The translations under genes and the position numbers were made by a program. Shown here piece after piece: positions 47,880 through 59,289 of a DNA stretch of 64,000 bases; position 1 is the first letter of the stretch, and the number at the start of each line of letters is the position of its first letter. Source of the DNA: Mixophyes australis (Eukaryota > Chordata > Amphibia > Anura > Limnodynastidae); contig JAVHZZ010000003.1 in the NCBI GenBank assembly GCA_036250195.1, positions 61,274,789 to 61,338,788 of the forward strand, given 5' to 3'. The notes below the pieces were generated by a model. That model was not told the DNA's origin. It was given only the letters and a program-made list of their open reading frames with translations, and did no database searches.

Positions 47880-48300
47880 AATGGAAAAAGCCAGTTTGGT
47901 TTCTGTCTCTCAAGGCCCCCCTCCACTTGTATAAAATACCAAAAAATTCAGCCATTATAGACTGTACAATATTAATTGACATGGAGAAAGCCAGTTTGGT
48001 TTCTGTTTCTCTAGGCCCCCCTCCACTTGTATAAAATACTAAAACATTCAGCCATTATAGACTGTACAATATTAATTGACATGGAGAAAGCCAGTTTGGT
48101 TTCTGTCTCTCTAGGCCCCCCTCCACTTGTATAAAATACCCAAAAATTCAGCCATTATAGACTGTACAATATTAATTGACATGGAAAAAGCCAGTTTGGT
48201 TTCTGTCTCTCTAGGCCCCCCTCCACTTGTATAAAATACCCAAAAATTCAGCCATTATAGACTGTACAATATTATGAAAAATGGACAAAGCCAGTTTAGG
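47880..48300. repeat. Tandem array, exact 100-bp period (left array)
   Basis: Units starting gccagtttggtttctgt occur at 47890, 47990, 48090 and 48190, with a partial fifth (gccagtttagg) at 48290. Copies differ at only a few positions per unit and none has an indel that changes the period. The array lies between the nested MITE and the 3' end of the transposase frame. Confidence 0.95.
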
Positions 48301-48470
48301 GTCACTCTGTCTATGACACCCTACCCTTAAGGATAAATTGCCCTAACAGCAGCCTTTCAAGATGGTATGTGATATGGAAATGCCACAAGTCCCTTTCCTC
48401 TTTGGGGGTAGATTGCACCCTACACTTACATAGAAAGTTTTAAATAGATGTTATCGGCATCATCTTCAGC

Positions 48471-49538
48471 TTAATCCTCACCCTCATCAGTGTGTACGTC
48501 ATCATCACAGACTATCAATTCATCGCCGCTTGAATCCGCCATTAGAGAACAGTCAGTGCTTGGATGTCTTGGATGGTGAAGGCCTTCCTCGTGGAAGATG
48601 TAGTTCATTTTTATAAACATCATTTTCTCCACATTTTTGGGAAGTAACCTTCTACGGCGATCACTGACTAAGTTCCCTGCTGTGCTGAACACTCGTTCAG
48701 AGTACACACTGGAGGGTGGGCAGCTTAGGTATTGCAAAGCAAGTTTGTACATGGGTTTCCAAATGGCCTGCTTTTCTTCCCAGTAAGGAAAGGGACTGTC
48801 TGACATTTCCATATCAACTACCTCTTGAAAGTAATCCTCCACCATCCTTTGCATGTTTATACTCATATTGGATGGAGTTATGGGCAAAGTGACACATTTT
48901 TTTGAAAAATCCTTCAAACCAGCCCAGATGTTAAATTGTTCTGGTCTGCCCCCTGTGTCTTCCCTGCTTCTTTTTTGGAAATTTAATTTTTTACGAGCAA
49001 CAGCTTGAGAAAGTGAAGGAGGACACGTCGTCAAGCCGAGGCCCAGTTCAGCGGCCAACTTGCTGAGCAATAGCTCCTTGCAAAAGTTCACATCTCGCTC
49101 ATTTACAAGTAAAGACTCAATGTAGGTTTTAAACCTTGGATCAAGCACAGTGGCCAAAACGTACTGATCCGAGTTCAAGATCTTAATAACTTGAGGATCA
49201 TTGTGAAGCGAATTAAGTACTTGATCGACAAGGCCAACATACTTTGCTGAATTGCTTGCTTTCAGCTCCTCCTTCATTTTCTCAAGCTGCTTTTCCAATA
49301 GTCTAATTAAAGGAATGACTTGGCTCAAACTAGCAGAGTCTGCACTGACCTCACATGTCACAACTTCAAATGGTTTCAGCACCTTGCACAGCACTGAAAG
49401 GTTTCCCCACTGTGCAAGAGTGAAATACATCCCCCCTCCTTTCCCAATGTCATGACTTGTGCAATATGCTTGGATGGCTTTGCGCTGTTCCTCCATCCTC
49501 TGAAGCATGTACAGGGTGGAATTCCACCGAGTTAATGC
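48471..49538 (-). pseudogene. hAT transposase, C-terminal part (N-terminus lost)
   Basis: Open minus-strand frame: 345 codons from an internal ATG at 49508, and homology continues upstream in frame through LTRWNSTLY, the TRWNS motif typical of hAT transposases. Seen in order from the ATG: a helical region (50-100), VLATVLDPRFKTYIESL (117-133), a KKLNFQK linker, then the dimerisation domain about 242-303 with YWEEK, LALQYLSCPPSSVYSERVFS, TAGNLVSDRRRRLLPKNV, and an acidic tail. The BED-type zinc finger and the first catalytic Asp regions are missing: a tandem array replaces them immediately upstream. The retained frame has no internal stop. Function in cis is unlikely; a dimerising fragment is conceivable but unproven. 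Confidence 0.85.
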
Positions 49539-49880
49539 AAAATTAGGGAGGACACCCCAAAAGCACTGAGGAGTGCTAAAAATTATTTAGTAGATACTGC
49601 TGACAGAAATGACTTTTGACAGCCAGAAATATTAATGCACAATTAGGGAGGACACCCCAAAAGCACTGAGGAGTGCTAAAAATTATTTGGTAGATACTGC
49701 TGACAGATATGACTTTTGACAGCCAGAAATATTAATGCACAATTAGGGAGGACACCCCAAAAGCACTGAGGAGTGCTAAAAATTATTTAGTAGATACTGC
49801 TGACAGATATGACTTTTGACAGCCAGAAATATTTATGCACAATTATGGGGGACACCCCAAAAGCGCTGGGGAGTGCCAAA
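49535..49880. repeat. Tandem array, exact 100-bp period (right array)
   Basis: Units with aattagggaggacacccc start at 49541, 49641 and 49741, with a diverged fourth (aattatgggggacacccc) at 49841. Unit sequence is unrelated to the left array although the period is the same. The first unit abuts, and partly encodes, the residues just before TRWNS of the transposase. Confidence 0.95.
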
Positions 49881-50233
49881 TATGAAGAAAAAATAATAAA
49901 CCTCTATCCTCCTCTCTGCACTAGCGATTTTGGTTAGAGCAATTGCAAGAACAATATTGTATTCTCTGTCCCTGCTCTAATTAGCCTATGACTACACCCT
50001 GCTCTCTCCCTCTGTCAAATGGTGATGGATTGCTGTGGAGGCGTGTATTTATAAAGTTGAAGTATCGCGAGAACCGAGCCCCGAGATCCGACGACGTCAC
50101 AATGACGTTCGGCCTCGATTTAAATTCGGAATGGGCGGGAGAGTACCGAGCTGCTCAGCTCGGTACTCGGATACCCAAAGTTCGGGTGGGTTCGGTTCTC
50201 GGAGAACCGGACCCGCCCATCTCTAATGAGGAC

Positions 50234-53200
50234 CATAAATTGTTCCTAAACTGCATCTCTTATCGCTGCTACTTTACGGACCAAAAATACCCTCCCACAA
50301 TAATAGGGCAGTAAACAATGGTGGTTGTCAGTAAAAATGTTTAGACACTTGTCAGTAAGAGGTTTAATTCTGAAAACTCACCATAATTGACTCGTTGTAT
50401 ACAAGTTCACAAATTAATGATTCTAAAGTTTAGAGTAAAGACTTTGACTTTAAAGAGCTTTGAGATGATTGTGCTGGCCATGTATGATACACCCTGTATA
50501 TCCATATCAGCCCTTCTCTGTTGACCAGGGCTTTGTTTTGAAATTGTTCTACAATATGTTTGTGAATGAATCTTGTGATAGAGCTCCTGAAGAGTTACTA
50601 TATAGTGTTTGACCTCTCCACACTAGCAGCATGCATTTCTTTCTGTACACTGATTGTATGTAGTTGCCTAACTATTTACTTTTCTCTGCATGCTTTTCAT
50701 TTTATTGACTAAAAGATGTCAGTGATACCATATTTCACGTTTACCGCAGGCATCGTTTTCTACTGTAAAACTCTCCAACTACTCTAGTGGAGCCCAATAC
50801 TATTTTGTTTCAATTTCCAGAGGCAAAACTCGCATATTATATCTTTTCAGATGTTACAAAATACATTCAGTTGAATAGCCTGTTATCTGCCAACAGAGTA
50901 GCTGACTACTTGCAGTACAGCAGAGGGAGCTAGAGGAACATCAGATAATCTGTTGGAATGGTTGTTTCCTAACACTTCTGTAACTTAGTCACACCTGCCA
51001 TGAAAATGTCTCTCAGAATTCAACTCAGAATCTTGAATTGTAGCCAGTTAGTCAAGAAGTCCGACATGCTGACTTATCTGTGACATCTGGCAACACATTG
51101 TGCTGATCATTGTATTTATTCAGATTTCTCCAGACAGTCGGCTCTGGAGAGGTGACCATTATCAGCACTGGTAAGGATGAGCTGCTCAGAGTTGCAGAGG
51201 CCTAAAAGTGGGACACCAGTGTTGCCACAAGTTGGAGGGGGAGGGGGTACTTCTTTTAGGTCCACTGTTGTGGACACGGGTGGCACATGCACTTGTTAAC
51301 TAGCATTTTTATTTGCATTCAGGAGTTCATTGGAGGACACTCCCTTGACCTCAATGCATTAAACGGATTAAATGGAGCAATGCGAATGTAACGTCACCGA
51401 AAGCAAGCTCACCTGGCTCCTAATGGTCATCTATCAAGTTCCTTATAAATAACCTTGGTATTATATGTATGTAAAGTGTCTTATTAATCAATGTGGTGTA
51501 ATTTAGTTTCGGACCACCACCCTTCTCCTGAAAAGTGTATTAGGAATAGTTGTGATGTTATATTTGTGAAGGATAAAACTGCTTTCTCATAGTCTATAAA
51601 TACAGATACAGCTGGTATTACCCCTCCCCCTACATAATCTCCACACCTGTCCACTAATGACATCACTTTAAACTGTCCCATTCCCCAGAAGATTAACAAT
51701 CCACAATGTCATTTCTCCTTTATAGACTCCTGTTTTTAACTTTTTTCCTGTGCCTTTATGTCGATGTCACACTTGCGGTTTTCAACACATAATTGTTTTC
51801 AGCTACAGAAATACACACTGTGCTGAAACTCTTAAACTCCCAACGTGACACAGGATTCAGATAAGAGAGCTTCAGCTCTAAACGCTCAGCATGCAGAATT
51901 GCTACAGTTGAAGTTCTCTTAATTGCTCCTGTTTTTTCATCCTGCTATGGGTCTGAATTAGATTTGGACCTAAAAATGTGACTGTTGCATACCCCCAAAA
52001 AGTGCCTGCACACTTAAGCCTCTCTAGCTGTATTTTGAATTGCACATACCTTATAGTATATTGATACATCTGACAGTCATCGGTTATGTGCAGTGCGTCT
52101 AGTTTAACGAAAGTCGCATTTTTGCATAGCGCAAAAGGACTTTTGCGTTCATCACTAAATCTGCATATATGTGTCGCATAGGAAGCTTTTATGAGCTGCA
52201 AAATGCCACAGTTTTTCCGATTGGTACAAAAGTCGCAGAGTAGAGCTTCAGATCAGGAAAGGTGAGTGGAAAAGGTACATTTGAAAGTACTTTAATATGT
52301 AATAGATTGCAGAGAAGTTAACATATGATTCCAAGTTGGTGTTCAGGTGGAATTTCAATGGGAAGCTGTTTGTAGATCCACTTGTATTGCATCTTCTGCA
52401 GCTGTGCACTCACTGGAAAGCATTTTAACTAAAACAGTTCAAATCTCGCCTACTTAAGTTAATAAATTTAATTAGTTGTCTAATATGAAAAATTGATGGC
52501 TATAAAATATTTTTTCCTTCCAAAAATGTTACCAGCATACTATCTCTTAAAAATGATTAGTATCAGAACATTATTTAACTACACATCTCCCGGCATGCTT
52601 TTCGCAGTCAAAGATATCCGCCCTTTCCATACACCTTAGTAAATTAATTGACTCTCTTGATTTATTTTTAATTTGCGGAAATAGATTCATTGTTGCAATT
52701 GACCATTATGTAACGCAGTAAATAATATCAGTGAAATTTAATGGATTGATTTAATTTACATGTAGCATAGTGATATCTGCTTTCAAGGACATGCACACCT
52801 TTTGAAATTTTGGAAAGATGACATGGTGGTGGGGCCGGGGGACTATGGAGAGAGTGATACTGTTAAGTAGGTACCTGTAATAGATCCATGTGGATAATAT
52901 TGTATCTCATTCAGGGGACAAAACGTCTATACAGGTGGACATTTGGATGTCTACTTTAATCTGTGTATCAGTATATGTGTGACAAGAAAAGAATACTTTG
53001 CCTGTAGTCACACTGTAGGGCCACAGGCACCACCAAGAGAGGAATGGATAGGAAAAAGTCAGCAAGCAAAAAGAACTGTCAACGCCACTGTACTAGTTGC
53101 TGAACTGGTTATTAGCCATCAGTTGTTTACATCAGCCAGTATGTAGTAGTCTATCATTGTTCCACTTCTATTGTTTGTCTGTCTCTCACACACACTACAA

Positions 53201-53340
53201 TAACAGTAGAGCTGGTTCTTGGTCATCAATAAGTATACTATTACACCAACTCTCCTCTTATTACACCAACAAAAGATCATTAAAAGTAAGGTTTTATAAG
53301 TAATTATTTGTGACGTAACCTTGTTCCATTGCATGTCAGC
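50234..53340. other. Intronic sequence, nothing recognised
   Basis: About 3.1 kb without supported gene, RNA or element. Short open frames on either strand are of chance length. Confidence 0.4.
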
Positions 53341-54215
53341 AATCCACCCCTGCTCCAGGGTATCCCTGCAGAGCAGACGACGTGGGCAGCACATAACCTG
53401 GGGTAGCAATACAGATAACACTTTGATGGTAATACATCCTCCAGGGTAGCACTGCAGAGCAGACGTGGGAAAATAGTTTTTTTCTCCAGAAAAATGTGGC
53501 AGCTGGGTGGCATTAAGAAGTAGCCGGGTAGGGGCCGTTGTAAAATATTTTGCAATAATAATGAAAAATGTTGGAGGTTATTGCCCACACTGGTGGTCAG
53601 TGGACTAAAACACACTGCTGGCTGTAGTGCTCACATTGTGGCTGTTCTAATAGGAAAAATAATGGTGTATTCTATTATAATAGGACTCTGTTGGGTTCCA
53701 AGAGCCAGGTGCCAAGTAAAACCAGCCGGGTGGAGCACCCGGGAAATAGGGGCTGGGGAGAACACACGCAACACATCCCCTGGGGTAGCAATGCAGATAA
53801 CACATTGATGGTAAGACATCCTCCAGGCTATGACTGCAGAGTAGATGATGTGGACAAGACATCCCCTGGGGTAGCAATGCAGATAACACATTGATGGTAA
53901 GACATCCTCCAGGCTAGCACTGCAGAGTAGATGATGTGGACAACACATCCCCTGGGGTAGCAATGCAGATAACACATTGATGGTAAGACATCCTCCAGGC
54001 TAGTACTGCAGAGCAGATGAAGTGGACAACACATCACCTGGGGTAGCAATGCAGATAACACATTGATGGTAAGACATCCTCCATGCTAGCACTGCAGAGT
54101 AGATGACGTGGACAACACATCCCCTGGAGTAGCAATGCAGAGAACACATTGATGGTAAGACATCCTCCAGGCTAGTACTGTATAGCACACATCAGGGCTA
54201 GTGCTGCAGATAATG
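53341..54215. repeat. Minisatellite with 86-bp unit
   Basis: The word ctccaggcta (or a one-base variant) recurs at 53821, 53907, 53993, 54079 and 54165, an exact 86-bp period. Each unit runs through ctgcagagtagatgatgtgg, acacatcccctggggtagca and acacattgatggtaagacat. Diverged units extend left to about 53341 and are interrupted by unrelated sequence at about 53470-53760. Because 86 is not a multiple of three the frame rotates, giving several overlapping open frames on the minus strand that repeat the same peptide. Confidence 0.92.
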
Positions 54216-54429
54216 CAAAAAGGGGAAGAGCTGCACAACTATTCATTCAAAAGGGTTCATCTTAGATCTGAGGAACCGCGAAGTCCATGAGAAGCTAGGT
54301 TTTAAGGGCTAAACAATTTCAGGGGATGGGATTAGAGCTATGGTAACCCCCTTTATATTTTATGGAAAACAAAACAAAAGCAACTTTATTCCGGTGCAAA
54401 CAAAGTGTGTGACAAGTCTGTGTATGACC

Positions 54430-55273
54430 ATTATTAAAGTAATTCTATCGTCTTCAAATAAGCATTGCCCAATCAATTGTATGTGTTTCCAAAGCACAAA
54501 GTGATTTATTTTAGCAGATGTAAATAGTCAACAATTCGATACATTATTATATTATGATACAGTACAGTACAGCCAATACCAAAAGTTACATACATACCGC
54601 GCTCTTATCGCATTGCGCTCGCTGCGCTAACCACGGGCACCCCTGGACAGTGATTCACCTTTTGAATACTGTGATCAGTGAAGTCTGAGAGCCAGGGGGA
54701 GTGCAGCTATGATTATATACAGTACAGTGTTACACAGTGAACAATAGAGATGACGTAGATTGTTTCTATAGGTCCAGACGTTGGGTGGGTCCAGGGTAAA
54801 CAGGTCATAGGCTGATTCAATCTAAGGAATCCAAAGGTGGGGGTCGTCTCTCCAGGGGGTCTGCTCCTTTCATAGCCAGCATCATACAAAGGTTTACTGC
54901 CTAATATCAATAACTAAAGTATGCAATGTGCGATCTCTTCGCCGACTGCACCGGACAGCTGCTGATGAATAGGGGATCAATATGATATCAGGCATGACAC
55001 CTTTCCTATAACCTAAACCTTTAATAACACTAAAATGTACATATAATCATATTATATAAACTAATAATAAACCAAATACTATCTGCTCATAAATTACAGT
55101 GTAACGGAACCAATATGAATATGAATTATATAGATAACTAAATGTTGTAATGCGAGTGTGTGCGTGCATATTTTACCGTGCAATCGCACCATGCCACGTG
55201 TTACGTGGCATACGGATCGCAATCGCACGGCAAACCAATATACTCTCGTTCATCCAATTATACGACTTCGACA
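54430..55273 (-). repeat. 3' LTR
   Basis: 844 bp, minus orientation. An AATAAA polyadenylation signal lies at 54505-54510 (seen as tttatt on the plus strand), about 75 bases from the LTR end. Relative to the other LTR it carries an extra 6-bp gaatat unit near 55113-55125 and lacks a 10-bp segment near 55235. Confidence 0.85.
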
Positions 55274-58200
55274 GTCCACCCTTTGATAGTACAATAAACT
55301 ATCACCTTAAAGATGTTATATGCAGGATCTCAGTACCACGTTTCATTGTTATGTAATACAAATTCCCCTTGGTGTATGACCACGCTGTTTGTAGCTCTAA
55401 ACAAGTTATCATAATAGAGAGTCTTAATCCTCAAAACAATTTCTTCTTTTACCATAGACCGTATATTTCTGGAGCTTGGAGATAACAATTTGTATGCCCT
55501 TCAAGGGTGCAATAAAACACGTAATACATTATTCGGAAAGGTACAGAGTACAACAGAACATGTATCAGTTATACAGAATACTCTACTACAGTTATTCAAG
55601 TTTAACAGGTTCATCTGTCCGACGCATGTCTTTAAGCTCAGAATACATTTAAACACTTCATGTTCATTAATAGCATCATCCTATGTCATATACAATCTCC
55701 TTCAGCTCGCGTTAATATACACTCTTCTAATAATGTCATCAGTTATTTTCATCAACACTTGTGGGCGGGCTATTGTCTGTTCGTTCTTCCCAGTCTCCCA
55801 ATACTCTGGTTTAATATTGGGAGACTCCAGACTAAGGGACCTAGGTGTTGTACTTTTCCCCTAGTGGCCTCCCACCCATAATTTGGGTACCTCAAGAATA
55901 TTTAGTGGAAAGAGAACTAATCCTACTTGATATAATCACTGAGGCACGTGTGAGCACGCCCAGCACTTTGTTTGGTCTAAAACCTTACCCTCCCAAGAAT
56001 GATAATCGTTCTCAAGGATGCCTGCTCAAGTCCGAATATTACTGGACTGGCATCGCTGGGTGTACCTCTTTTTAACCATGGGGTCACCGTACTTACAGAC
56101 GTAATGCTACTCAGACAATAGCCCCTCGCACTTTCTCCAAGCTCCAAGGTTTCCAAATTTTCCTTTACCCCTGAATTGAATAGAGTAATTGGCTGGACCG
56201 ATTATGCTACTACCTTCTCCTCCATCCCCAATACCTCCTTATCATTACCTGAACCAGCCTCTGTCACCTGCTAATAATCAAAAGAATTAACCGTCCTGAG
56301 AAGAGAATGAAATGAGAGAACACAAAACAGGAAAACTACAACTTCATGCTGGACAACTGTCTTAGCCTTTGGCTCAGGTGCTGCTAACTGCATTTGAGGC
56401 CTTCCAGAACAGACTCATGAGTGCCCTTGGACCCTTCTCTGAGTGTTGGCCCCTCTGCAGTGGGTGAAATGGGCACCAGTGTGTCTCTGCTACCCTTGAA
56501 GCCGTGATGCTGGTAGCCTACACCTGGTACCTGTCTGTCAAATAACCTGAGCCTAAGAAATTATTGCTCCACAACTTACTCTCCCGATCCAACATCCTGA
56601 CAGTTAGTGTGACTTTTCAGGAAACAGTGTTTTGGACGTTCTCGGTTGCTGTCTCACTATTTACCTTCTCTCAAGGTCTAACCTAGCCTCCCAGTTACAA
56701 TCTCATCTCACGAGGGGTCAAGAACATTTAAAAAACTGACAGGTTAAGAGTCTGCCCAGGAGTGATCTTTTGGTAGCGGGAAAGGACTAGTGGCCGAAGC
56801 TATCAGTCACTTCAATCAAGTTCCAACTCTTATTCTATTCAATTCGTTCTACCGAGTACCACTACTTTATGTTCACACTGGTTTATGGCTAATTGAAAGT
56901 ATGTGATTTGTTACCACTACTCATACATTATACATCTGTTATTAAATAACATGAATACCCCTATCATCTAGTATAACTCTAGGACTATCACATTGAATAA
57001 CAAAAGTTTTGAGTATGACACAGTAATACATTAGACACATTTCAATACACCTTTACCCAGACATATTTCATTAGTACACCACTGTATACTTGAGGATCCT
57101 GCATGGTGGTAATTGGATGACGTGGATCGGTTTTACCTGGAGGAAAACCCATCTGCAGGAGGGATATGGGATGGCTATTGGTATCATTTTCCTGACATTC
57201 TCTTAATCAAGATAGGATGTTGCCGTCCTTCTAGCTTGAGACTAAATGTCTGGTGCACCCCAATATACTCTTACCAGCTTGCACATACCTTCTGTACCCA
57301 GCTGAGCCAGACCATTTGCTGCCTCCTCTGGGTCTGGGAGATACACTCTGGGAGCTACTGGTTTAGCCAGACTCCTCACCACATCTCTTCACCTTCCAGA
57401 CAGTTTATCCCTCAGGCAACACAAATCTTCCTATATTAACCAATATGCGTATGCGTGCATGTGTGTGTGTGTGTGTTCACATTTTAAACTAAAACAATAC
57501 AACGAAAAACAAAACATAGATTTGTTAGCTGTCACATAAAACCCTGCTGTCTATTTGACAGATGTGTTCGCGCTGGTGTGACAGCCATGTATGGTTGTGT
57601 GTGTAAGTGTGGACTTTACTAGCAGTTACTTCAGTTGGTAACTGTGTCACTGTATAAAGTCCTCTATGTAGTGTCCTACTCATGTGCTGGTATTGCTATA
57701 AAAAGATTTCTCAGTCACCTCAACATCGCCCCCTAGACTAGAAAAATGCTGTAGGCCAATGTATATCAATCGATTTTCCCTCTGCCAACTCACATGTCCT
57801 TCTCAGTACCTCACATTCAGCTACTTGACTAAGTGAGAAAGACAAAGGGGTCTACTTCTATAACACTTTCTTCAAATATAACAGTATCCAGTACATGTCT
57901 GTCTAACAGTGAAAAATATAAAACACGAAAATTCTACATTTTCTAGGGTTTCACATTATGTCGTATCTTGTGGTAAACATCCTACTCCAATGTTCTACAC
58001 AGAGATGCATATCTGTATGCCTATCCTCTAGCATTCTTCTGTCCTCCCCACCCTTTGTGCATCCATATAAAGGCACATTTTTGTACAGGAGGCACGAACC
58101 TCAAAAACAAAAAAAACAAAAAAACAAAACAGATATGCAATCTATAAAACATGAATCGTATTTCCACAACAAAACCTTTCTGCTTAAAATCAGCAGTTTC

Positions 58201-58344
58201 TATACGCATGAAAACAAAACCCCTGACTGTTTCTGTGACTCATGTCAATCTAATGTATGTATCCCTGAACTTGTCTTATGTAAAAAAAAAAAAAAATATG
58301 TCTTAGCCCCATTGATGAGACTGTCTGTTTTTTTTTCTACCAGA

Positions 58345-58379
<35 letters not shown>

Positions 58380-59285
58380 AGCATGGATGTAAAGAATGAG
58401 GAATAAGAAAGCAATGAATAATAGGAATACCAAGATTTGAATACAAAGGTTTGAAAACAAACATACATGCAGAAAGGGAGATCTTTATAGCAAAGAATGA
58501 CAGCTGGATTGGACTCTATGGGAAAATGGCTGTATTCCTTTAACTATGATCCCTCCCCCTACTTGACTAGGGGGTCTTAACCGTGCAATCCAGTGTCGTA
58601 CGTCATTTGTTCATTAAGAACTCGGTATCACATTGACTACATACCTTTTCAACGGACTTTCCTAACTTATGATAGAGAAATGTAAAAATTAACTGTTGAT
58701 GACTCATCTGAGATACATAAAACGATATTTTTGGAGCAAAGTATGTACATACTTCATTGTTGGATAATGATTCTCAGCCAAACAAATTATCATGAGACAC
58801 TGCAGCCTAAAACAAAGTGTTCCAATTGTCTATTGTTAATTAGTCTTTCAAGAGTAATTCTTCTATTTCTATATCTCACCCCTTTTAAACACTAAGGGCT
58901 AGATTTACTAAGCTGCGGGTTTGAAAAAGTGGGGATGTTGCCTATAGCAACCAATCAGATTCTAGCTTTCATTTATTTAGTACCTTCTACAAAATGAAAG
59001 CTAGAATCTGATTGGTTGCTATAGGCAACATCCCCACTTTTTCAAACCCGCAGCTTAGTAAATCTAGCCCCAAGTCTATATATCTTCTGTGTACCCTTAT
59101 CTGTGGAGAAAGGACAAGATAGTTATCTCAAAAAAGCAAACAAACTAAACATTCTCATTTTTTACCATCGGCCAGCGATTTAGGAAAGCAAACATGTGAC
59201 AACATAAAACAAACAAACAAAATCAACAAAGATTACCTTTTAAATAAGTTTCTTTCTACACTTTGCACATTAATACTTACCACCG
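55274..59285 (-). other. ERV interior without recognisable pol or env
   Basis: On the minus strand this stretch lies between gag and the 3' LTR, where pol and env would be expected. No reverse transcriptase, integrase or envelope motif was recognised in any frame, and no long open frame exists on the minus strand. It contains a (GA)n tract at 58346-58377, a C/A-rich run near 58104-58130 and the palindromic MITE listed next. It may be replaced or captured sequence rather than decayed pol. Confidence 0.5.
58896..59076. mobile_element. Foldback MITE inside the ERV
   Basis: Nearly perfect inverted repeat: the left arm opens with gggctagatttactaagctg and the right arm closes with cagcttagtaaatctagccc; both include ccaatcagattctagctttc or its complement. 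The arms are about 79 bases, separated by a short attagtaccttctac-type loop. I recall this word set (gcaaccaatcagattct) from abundant frog MITEs. No confident target duplication. Confidence 0.85.
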
Positions 59286-59289
59286 AGTA

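Larger units (their letters stand above)
47086..50225 (-). mobile_element. hAT element with perfect 8-bp TSD and truncated transposase
   Basis: Begins tagagatggtcactgac and ends cccgcccatctcta (minus strand tagagatgggcgggtcc), sharing TAGAGATGG. Flanked by a perfect 8-bp duplication atgaggac (47078-47085 and 50226-50233). The left subterminal region is a long (ttttgg)n-type G/T-rich array (47110-47240); the right one is palindrome-rich, including gttctcggagaac and ccgagctgctcagctcgg. Contents from left to right: nested MITE, 100-bp array, transposase C-terminal half on the minus strand, second 100-bp array. With the N-terminal half of transposase lost, it is non-autonomous, but the intact duplication and long open frame suggest recent activity. 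Confidence 0.9.

Noticed and set aside
47465..48034. Short open frames across the nested MITE and 100-bp array
   Set aside because: They come from the palindrome and repeat units; no protein family match.
53341..54215. CRISPR-like regular spacing in the 86-bp array
   Set aside because: Units are contiguous without unique spacers and the genome is vertebrate; it is a minisatellite.
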